From: Limnomonas spitsbergensis
Taxonomy: Eukaryota > Chlorophyta > Chlorophyceae > Chlamydomonadales
NCBI GenBank assembly: GCA_037349105.1
Contig: JAYJMM010000041.1
Location: forward strand, 558,001 to 622,000
DNA length: 64,000 nucleotides
Direction: 5' to 3'
Each line of letters starts with the position of its first letter. Position 1 is the stretch's first letter. The translations under genes and the position numbers were made by a program. The notes beneath the pieces were generated by a model that was not told the DNA's origin, made no database searches, and worked only from the letters and a program-made list of their open reading frames with translations. Shown piece after piece: positions 32,681-41,500 of the stretch.

Positions 32681-35600
32681 TCACAGCTCCTGCTTGCCGT
32701 TCTCTCGTTCATCCTCCTCCTCCCCATCCCTCCCCTCGTTTGCATAGCCGCTTCCCCGCAGCGCGCCCCCTAGCGCCCCCAGCAGGCTCGACTCGTGTGA
32801 CGGTGGGCTGACGTCCTGGCCCAGCTCCCAAACCATAAGCCCGCCCACTTGTGAGTGCAGCGCAAAGGTGGCCTTGGCCTTCAAAGTGGCCCGGCCATTG
32901 AAGTAGATGCTGTTGAGCTCGTCCACCGCATGGCGGTCGTGGATCTGATGGGCTCCAGGATAACTCTGCGGGCAAGTAGGCAGGTGGCACAGCTCATTAC
33001 AGCACACTTGAGCGGCATGTCAACTTCCTTTTAGTTTCTTCTTCTCTCCATCTAAACAGTTGGGCGCCCACGCGGACGAGCCCTCTTGTGCTTGGCTCAA
33101 AGGTGAAACGTCATTGGCTTAAGCGACATTTCAGCTGAATCATGGCCCTACAACCGGGGGGGGGGGGCTAGTGCAGCAACACCTGCTGCTGGGTCCACAG
33201 GCCAGTCAAGATCTGGTCTCCATTGGCCACATAGTGGTGGGCTTACTGGGCTGGTGCTACCCGGCAGCTGAACCACGGGACAGGAGCAAGCAAGAAAAGC
33301 TAATCCAAAATAATTGATGGAAAACAAAAATGGACAGGCGAACTACGCTTTGCCCTGCCCCTCTAGATTTGGAGGGCCCTAAAGAAAGACCCTCTTTACC
33401 TTGAGCAGCGCTGGGTACAGGTCGTAGTACGTTTCAGGCTGGCCGTTGTGTATGTTGCGTCCGTAAAAGGGCACGCCAACAGCCAGGCGATCCATTGGAA
33501 GTCCGTGACTGCGCCAAGCCTCTATCGTGGCCTCCATGAACTCAAATGTGCTGTGCCTGAACTTGGAGAATTCAAACAGCTCAGCTACATTTCCACGAAT
33601 TCAAACAGCTCAGCAACATTTCCACGAATCCAACACTCCAAGCAGAAACCTTGCAGAGTTTGGTGATTATGAGAAAGTCAGGACCTTGCGGGATTTGTCG
33701 CAACACTGCATTCAAGCTTTCAGTGTCTGTAATAAATTCAATGCCTGAGACCAATTCAATGCCTGAGACCAATCTAATGCCTGAGACCCCTGTTGGCCTT
33801 GTTTGAATTTCATTGTATCGACCTGTCTTGACAGCCTGTCACTTGCCTGCCTGGGACCATATCGTAGGACATTGCCAGCAGGAAGTGGCAGGTCTCGTGC
33901 AGCTTCAGGGCGCGGATGACGTTGTACTGCTTTGGATCTGGGTAGAAGGCTGCAGTCACAATCGCGTTGCCGCCCAGGAGCGCCTGTGCGGACAATGCGG
34001 CATTGCGGCGGCCGCCTTCACTAAAGCTGCAAGAAAGAAGGACTTCACTAAAGCTGCAAGAAAGAAGGACTTGTTCCCAGGACAAGCAATCAAATAACTG
34101 CCTATCCCAACAGCGCTTGCGAGCACTGTGCGGCATGACGGCAGCGGCAATCACGAACAGCTGCAGGACGCGAGGACTTTTTCCCGGGACAAACACCCAA
34201 ATAAAAGCCCCCAAGCGGCACCAGCGCAAGCATAGTGGCGGCTGCCTTCACTGGTAAGCTGTAACGAAAAGGGCTGCTTCCAAGGAGCACCTCACAAAAG
34301 CTGCTTTCTAGGGTAAAGGTTTTCATTTTCAACTTCATTTGAAGCACCCGCTGGTCCTGACAGGCGCTTAGCCACCCAGTGAGAGGTGTAGTATGTGTGT
34401 GCCCATAATTGCATTTTTTTTAGTGAGTGGTAAACCGCTATCAGCTACAGTTCAGCTACACTGTGGCCCCGGGCCACAAGCCCCTGGTTCGGCCAGCCCT
34501 GCTGCTTGGGCCACCGGCCGGAGGCCGGTCCAGGTTTGGTGTGAATTGGCCCAGGGGTGGGCACGGGGCGGGGCCCAGCAAAGGTGGTCCGGTAGCCAAT
34601 AAATAAACACTGCAATTTGCAGCAGTCAGTCTGGTCGTGACAGCAACAGCAGCGCCGTCAAGTTTCTCTTCCCCCTGGCCCTGGCTGGCTACCACCCCTC
34701 TTCATGTGGCTGTCTATCGTCACCTTCCTTTCCCCGGCCCACCAACACCCTGTCCCACTCGCACCTTCCCCCGGCTCTCCTTCATCAGCTGCGCCAGGCC
34801 CTCCCACTCGGCCTGGTTGGTCGGGTACTCCCAGTTATAATCCACACCGTCAAAGGAGTTTGCCACCAGCAGGGCGTCCAGGGCCGCAAGGAACGCGGCA
34901 CGCCTGGACTAAAAGCGAGCATGCAGGCGAGGGTGTGCGGGTAGGAGCGGGCGAATGGGGGAATCAGTCCCAGCAGGATAAGGGTGCACAACCCAATATC
35001 ATCCGCAGCAATCCGTCCAACAACTAGCGCACCCCGCCTACATAAATACGGATTGAGTGTTTTGAACGAAGCTGCCCATTCAACAAACCCACAGTCTTGC
35101 AGGTGCCCCTTGCATGCACGCCCATGCCCATGCATAATCAAGCCGTCTATCAAGGCGACCAGCCCCATGCCATGTTCATGCCCACCATTTCCACAACCAT
35201 GCCAAGGGGTATACAGAGACCTTGTTTTTCATTGGTTTTTATTGCTTTTATTTTTTCACGCCCGAGTTCGTATGTTCACGCCCGCGTTCATATGTTCACG
35301 CCGGAGTTCATTTGTTCACACCCGAGTTCATGCCCACCTTCCTGACGACCATGCCCGGGAAGCCAGCCGTGCGTGCATTGCCACCAAAGCAGAGCAACAG
35401 CTTGCCCCCGTGAGCATCCGCCGCCTCACGAGCCTGCTTCACGATGCTAGGCACAGCAGGGTAGCAAGAGAGGCAAACCTGTTGAGAGGCAAGCCCGTTG
35501 GTCAAGGAGCACCCATTTAGAGGCAAGCCCACTGGGGGACAGGCTCGTGTGGGGTGAGATCCTATAACACTCCGTGAGAATGTATGGTATTCGTATTCCG

Positions 35601-38124
35601 GTGTAAAAAGCCCCGCCTCGCTCTCCACTGTCTGCGTCCCAGTAAAGAGATTCTAGTGGTCTCCTCTTACACAGTCCTTATAGAGTGCATCTGTACCGCA
35701 GGACCGAATGTACGTTATCAGATAAAGTGTGGCAACAGAAACACTACAGATCCTTAGGCCGATGTCACATGAACGTGCCAAAGGAGCTGTACTGCCTGGA
35801 GATTTGCTCTCCAGTTATCACATGATAAGCACACTTTCCCCTGAAGTGGCACTAAGTGATGTTAGGTTTCAGAGCCAGCGCCTCGTTAAGGCAGGACTTG
35901 TGCATCGCAAGGAGAGTGCAAGCTATCGACAGAGGGTGTTGTCCCCCCTACGTCCCCTAGGGGGCAGACAGTGTGCACCGTCTTATTAATGGTTGTGCTC
36001 AGACGATCAGAGTACCATGCACCTGTCAATCTGTGGGCAAATAAAAGGGCGGGGTAACGGCTGACATCTCCATATCTCTGCCCCTGACCCTCAGAGCATC
36101 AGGTCCAGGGAGGGTTCTGACAGTCAATTAGATTGCCTGATGGACTGCCAGCATACAACGCGCCGACAACCCTCCTGCAGCTCAAAAGAGCCGTGCACAA
36201 CCTCCTAGTCTGGGAAGCTGGTGTGCAGGGGGCCCAGCTTGCCAGAAGAGAATGCATACGGTGCAGGGTGCAGGGTGTAGGGTGCAGGGTGTAGGGTGTA
36301 GGGTGTAGGGTGAAAGGTGAAAGGTGAAAGGTGTAGGGTGCAGGGTGTAAGGTGTAGGGTGTAGGGTGTAGGGTGTAGGGTGTAAGGTGTAGGGTGTAAG
36401 GTGTAGGGTGTAAGGTGTAGGGTGTAAGGTGTGGGGTGTAAGGTGTAGGGTGTAAGGTGTGGGGTGTAGGGTGTAGGGTGTAGGGTGTAGGGTGTAGGGT
36501 GTAGGGTGTAGGGTGTAGGGTGTAGGGTGTAGGGTGTAGGGTGTAGGGTGTAGGGTGTAAGGTGTAAGGTGTAAGGTGTAGGGTGTAGGGTATAAGGTGT
36601 AAGGTGTAAGGTGTAGGGTGTAGGGTGTACGTTGCATGAACCATGAAGTGCTGTTGCAAGTCGTGCACCTCCAACAGGATCCAACAAGATCCAACAAGAT
36701 CCAGCAAGATCCAGCAGGATCCAACAAGATCTGACGGGTTCCAAACAAGGTGCAAGTCATGCACCTTGTTTTGCCGCTGTTTGACCGGCTTGCATGGGAG
36801 GCAGGAGGTGGGTGAGCGAAGAAAGCAGGTGACCGGCTGGAGAAAAGTTCCACTTCTTCTACTTCTTCTTAGTTGGAGCCTTTGTCCTTAACCCTAAGAC
36901 CTCACTTGGGAGGCGGGAGGCGGTCGAGCGCAGCGGGTAGGTAATCGGTTGGAGAGACCTCGAGGGAGAAGAAGATCACATGAGTCAGGCCGGCCTGGAT
37001 ACAGAGTGCAGCACACAAAATTCAAATTCCATACGGTACCGGTAATTAAAATGTAAAGAAAGCAGTCCACTTGGTGTCAATAAGTTGCATGGACTAAGAG
37101 TGCATCAGACTTCAAAATTCAGAACCCAAACTAGCAGGCAGCATTCCCTGGCGCGACAACAAAGCACATGTGGGACCTTGTCGCTTCAAACAATTTTAGG
37201 TAAAGACGAATGCAAGAGGCCGACAGCCAGGCCTAGAGAAATCCCCCGCGACAGAAGTCCACGAGGAGGCCCCGAGATCAGAAGGAGACAGAGCCCCTAT
37301 AACACTCATGCCAAGTAGTGCCCACTACATCCATACATAGGGGGGGTCCTTCTGTTACATATGCCTAACAAAGGCACCGGCTAGGATAGGCGAGATCTGG
37401 GAAAGATCAGACCTGGGACTGACCCGAGATCTGGGGTAGACTAGACCTCGGATAGACCAAATCTGGGCTGCATGACCATGAAGGGTTTAGGGTTTGTGCG
37501 AGCGGTAACTTTGCTTGTGCTTTTGAGCTGGGCTTTCCTCAGCCAGGTAGAACAGTTATATTTGAAACACAATTGCGGTTATTATCATGCACTGCTGATG
37601 CTGGATCTCAGGGGGGGCAAACATATCCCCTGGTATTATAAGCCAGGGGATGGGTCCCACCCCCCTGGTGACAGGCCCCTTGGTGGGCGGGCAATCTTCC
37701 ACTCACCGCAGTGTCTAATTCAGTGCGCCAGTCTATTTTGGGGAGCAACGAAGAGGCAGCTGGGCAAATGAGGACCAAAACTCAAGCGGACAACGGTTGG
37801 CGGCCCAAGCAGCAGGGCTTGCTGCTCCAGGCCCCCATAGCCAAACTGTGCAAGCTTTTATCTTTCAGGTCTGGGGGACCCATCTCCTGGACGGGTGGGA
37901 ATCCTGACCCCCCCCCCCTCATAAGGCTGTTATGTAGCTGGAGAGTAGCTGGAAATCACTGGACACACCTCGAAGGCCTCAGCATAATTGTAGTTGGCAC
38001 CAAGGCGGTACTCAGGCATGTAGCCGATGACGGCCATCGCAGATGACAGCCTCACGCAGCATCCAACGAGAAGCATGAGCAGCAGTGGCAGCAGTTGCTG
38101 TGATGCATGGCTGGGATACGCCAT
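32681..38124 (-). CDS. Secreted GH18 chitinase-like protein, 7 exons, 358 aa
   Basis: Exons (minus): 37969-38124, 36906-36994, 35338-35446, 34765-34908, 33847-33983, 33400-33556, 32681-32965; 1077 nt with consistent phases. Intron 5 uses a GC donor (CAG|GCAAGT). Residues 1 to about 30 look like a signal peptide with a Leu-rich core. The GH18 barrel follows: VIGYMPEYR, THVIFFSLEVSP, KLLLCFGGNARTAGFP, FDGVDYNWEYP, HFLLAMSYD, LAVGVPFYGR and GGLMVWELGQD. GH18 enzymes cleave chitin or related beta-1,4-GlcNAc glycans using a DxxDxDxE motif. Here the motif reads D138-x-x-D141-x-N143-x-E145: the acid Glu is present but the middle Asp is Asn, so activity may be altered. The C-terminus is acidic and short. 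An in-frame ATG at 38229 is an alternative start. The gene is divergent from the BTB-Kelch gene. Confidence 0.92.
33055..33128 (+). repeat. Dispersed short element, copy 3 (in chitinase-like intron 6)
   Basis: Contains AACAGTTGGGCGCCCACGCGG and AACGTCATTGGCTTAAGCGA (each separated by diverged bases). It resembles 1291-1366. It also matches, inverted, the segment at about 32215-32300. Confidence 0.4.
34416..34612 (+). mobile_element. hAT-type MITE copy in chitinase-like intron 4
   Basis: Shares the family core CAGCTACACTGTGGCC, GGCCAGCCCTGCTGCTTGGG and GGCCGGTCCAGGTTTGGT. The right end reads AATAAATAAACACTG. The left terminus is degraded. Possible flanking duplication is only partial (AATTGCA-like on both sides). 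Confidence 0.7.
36258..36629 (+). repeat. Telomere-like heptamer array (GTGTAGG)n in chitinase-like intron 2
   Basis: About 50 units of GTGTAGG with variants GTGCAGG, GTGTAAGG and GTGAAAGG. The 7-bp period and the TGTAGGG permutation differ from the plant/algal telomere repeat TTTAGGG by one base. The frame stays open in several phases, giving spurious Tyr/Thr/Leu/His/Pro repeats. A 10-bp array (about 36674-36730, AAGATCCAAC units) follows. Confidence 0.9.
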
Positions 38125-38530
38125 GGGGAAAACCTCCGTTGTCTTCGTCTCTGCCGGGATCTGGGTGCATGGATACTTTAGGATGAGAGTCTGAATCTGC
38201 TGTAATTGAGTTTGAGTGCATGTTGCCAACTTCTGGACTTCGATTGATGAGGCTGATCAAATTTCAGTTGGCTGATAATGCAGGTCTTCTAGCTGCAATC
38301 GGCATGCAGAGCCTCACCCAAATCAGGATAGGTAGAAATCGCAATTTCGGGTCGCTGTAAATCACCGTCAGATCTAATAACTAGTCTCCGTGAGCATTGG
38401 TCGATTGCAGGAGAACCCAACTGCCACGCCATACTCTCAACGACCCGTTCACACTAAGCACCACCTTCGACACTCCATATAAATGCCAACAGCATTGAAG
38501 CGCCAGAGCCTCCTCTCAGTCCCCTCCACG
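38125..38530. promoter_or_regulatory. Short bidirectional promoter region, chitinase-like / BTB-Kelch
   Basis: Only about 400 bp separate the two divergent start codons. A TATAAA box lies at 38478-38483 on the plus strand. If it is used, transcription would begin about 25-30 bp downstream. That places the first usable ATG at 38531 rather than at 38483, which overlaps the TATA box itself. No TATA is obvious for the minus-strand gene. Confidence 0.55.
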
Positions 38531-41500
38531 ATGCCGACTGGCAATCGCGCCGGCAACGGCACCGAAGCCGTTGTGACTCTGAACGTTGGTGGCAAGTCCT
38601 TCACGGTTTACCGCGCGACCCTGCTGCAGTACCCAGACAGCATGCTAGCAGCAATGCTTAGCGACTCCGACAACGCAGTCATCGTGAACGGTGCAGACTT
38701 CTTCATCGATCGGGACCCGGCGTTGTTTCAGGAGGTGCTAGATTTCTTGAGGTCGGGGCCGGATTTCGAACTCCCTCCTGACGTCAGGACAGTGAGGTGA
38801 GACCATCGGCATGATAAGCCGAACGCGAGGCACATTGTTGTGATGCTACTGGCGCGGGAGCTACGCGAGCAAGAAACAGCAACAACACTGTAACTGGCCA
38901 CGCCTTCAGCAAACTCACGGGACAGCCTACCTGTTGCTCGCATACGCATGGAAGGGGAGGGGGGCAACTGGGCGCAGAAAATTCTTCTTTGGAAGCAATA
39001 ATTGAAGTCTTAGAGACGCGTTATTCGGCGAGCGGCGGATGATGCAGGCATGCGCATGGCCAGCCCCTTGAGCCCCAGCCCCTCATGTGTCTGATGGTGC
39101 TCTATATGCTGGGCCTGGCTGGAACGAGCACTCGGCCTGCTGTTGCCTCCTACCAGCCCCGCCCATACTGAGCCAGCTTCCCCTAGCCTCAGTCGAGGAC
39201 GCCCACATGTTGGCTCACCCTGGCTGTATGACTTCCCTTGCCCAGCCAATCGGCCAACCAAAGCTGGGCAACCTTGTATCTGGCAGGTCATGCCTGGGGA
39301 GAAATGAGTAACATGACCCATCAGAGTGAAGCCCCGTGTGAGGTCCCATGCAAAGCACCATTTGAAATGTGGGGCTTCACAAGGAGCTTCATTCACAGCT
39401 TCAGGTGGTTTCATCAGGCCATTTTATAGGGTCCGATCAGGGCCACGACCTTTCAATCCATCATATATTTACATGGTCCTATGTGGCCCAGGGCCAATCA
39501 TTCCATTATAGAGTCCCATCAAGCTGATGAGCAGAGCCACTTGTCCTCTAAGGTGCCGGGGCAGCCGGCAGATTCAATTTGCTACTGCATCGCTCCTGCC
39601 ACGTGATGCCTCAGGGACAAGCACATCCCCCACAGCTTCATTTGTAAGGGAGAAGCACCTCCCCACCAACTGCATTTGCTAGGGACCGTCGCCTCGCCTG
39701 CGACGACGGCAATTGATTCAGATGTCAAGGCAATATGACGACCTGCACTGCCTGCCTGGTCCCTGAGAGCACTGCTGGGTAGGAAGGGGCCGCTTAGACA
39801 CTGAGCAGTTTTTCTTTTTTCGTGACTCAGCTACATGTCAGCTACACTCCGGCCGCTGGCCGGAGGCCCCGTTGGTGCCCAGCATTGCTGCTTTGGTCAA
39901 CTGATGCAGGCCGGTCCAGGTTTGGGTCCCTAGTTGGGTCTTTGGCGGCCGCAGGGTGGCCCACTGAAGTTGAACTTGTAACGGAGAAAAGAAACGCTGA
40001 GATGGCAATAACAACAATATCCACGCTTCTCCTGTGTCCTGAACCCTCATGACGACTCATACACGCAGACGCCTGCTGCGCGAGTTCCGGTACTACCAGC
40101 TGCCGACCTCCATCTTCGCCGAGGCCTCGCCCTCACTCGCCCGCATCTACGCAGTGGGCGGCTCCCTAAACACCCACATGCATAACCCCGTGGGCACGCT
40201 CATGTGCTACGACACACACTTCGATGGCTGGTGAGACGGCACCTGCTGTGATGAAGGGGAGGCAGCAGGCCCGCTGTGCTGTGCTGATGGAGCCCTCGGG
40301 TCACGTCCCTCGGCGCAGCTACGTGAAAGTGGAGGAGCAGGGGAGCGGGACAGCAGGGGAGCGGGAAAGTGGGGGAGCAGGGGAGCGGGAAAGTGGGGGA
40401 GCAGGAGAGCGTAAAAGTGGGGGAGCAGGGGAGCGGGAAAGTGGAGGAGCAGGGGAGCGGGAAAGTGGGGGAGCAGGGGAGCGGGAAAGTGGAGGAGCAG
40501 GGGAGCGGGAAAGTGAGGGAGCAGGGGAGCGTGAAAGTGGGGGAGTAGGGGAGCGGGAAAGTGAGGGAGCAGGGGAGCGTGAAAGTGGGGGAGTAGGGGA
40601 GAGTGAAAGTGGGGGAGCAGGGGAGCGGGAAAGTGGGGGAGCAGGGGAGAGTGAAAGTGGAGGAGCAGGGGAGCGTGAAAGTGGGGGAGCTGGGGAGCAG
40701 GAAAGTGAGGGAGCAGGGGAGCGTGAAAGTGGGGGAGCAGGGGAGCGTGAAAGTGGGGGAGCAGGGGAGCGTGAAAGTGGGGGAGCAGGGGAGCGTGAAA
40801 GTGGGGGAGCAGGGGAGCGGGAAAGTGGGAGGAGCAGGGGAGCGGGAAAGTGGGGGAGTAGGGGAGCGTGAAAGTGGAGGAGCAGGGGAGCGGGAAAGTG
40901 AGGGAGCAGGGGAGCGGGACAGTGGGGGAGCAAGGGAGCGTGAAAGTGGGGGAGCAGGGGAGCGGGAAAGTGAGGGAGCAGGGGAGCGTGAAAGTGGGGG
41001 AGTAGGGGAGAGTGAAAGTGGGGGAGCAGGGGAGCGGGAAAGTGGGGAGCAGGGGAGAGTGAAAGTGGAGGAGCAGGGGAGCGTGAAAGTGGGGGAGCTG
41101 GGGAGCAGGAAAGTGAGGGAGCAGGGGAGCGTGAAAGTGGGGGAGCAGGGGAGCGTGAAAGTGGGGGAGCAGGGGAGCGTGAAAGTGGGGGAGCAGGGGA
41201 GCGTGAAAGTGGGGGAGCAGGGGAGCGGGAAAGTGGGAGGAGCAGGGGAGCGGGAAAGTGGGGGAGTAGGGGAGCGTGAAAGTGGAGGAGCAGGGGAGCG
41301 GGAAAGTGAGGGAGCAGGGGAGCGGGACAGTGGGGGAGCAAGGGAGCGTGAAAGTGGGGGAGCAGGGGAGCGTGAAAGTGGGGGAGCAGGGGAGCGGGGA
41401 AGTGGGGGAGCAGGGGAGCGGGAAAGTGTGGGAGCGGGAAAGTGGGGGAGCAGGGGAGCGGGAAAGTTGAGGAGAGGGGGTGAAGGGGAGAGGGGAAGTT

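Noticed and set aside
35500..36100. Solo LTR in chitinase-like intron 2
   Set aside because: There is a TATAAC/AATAAA-like and CTCTCC...CTCTTACACA arrangement reminiscent of an LTR. I could not find matching TG...CA ends with a target-site duplication, so it is not called.
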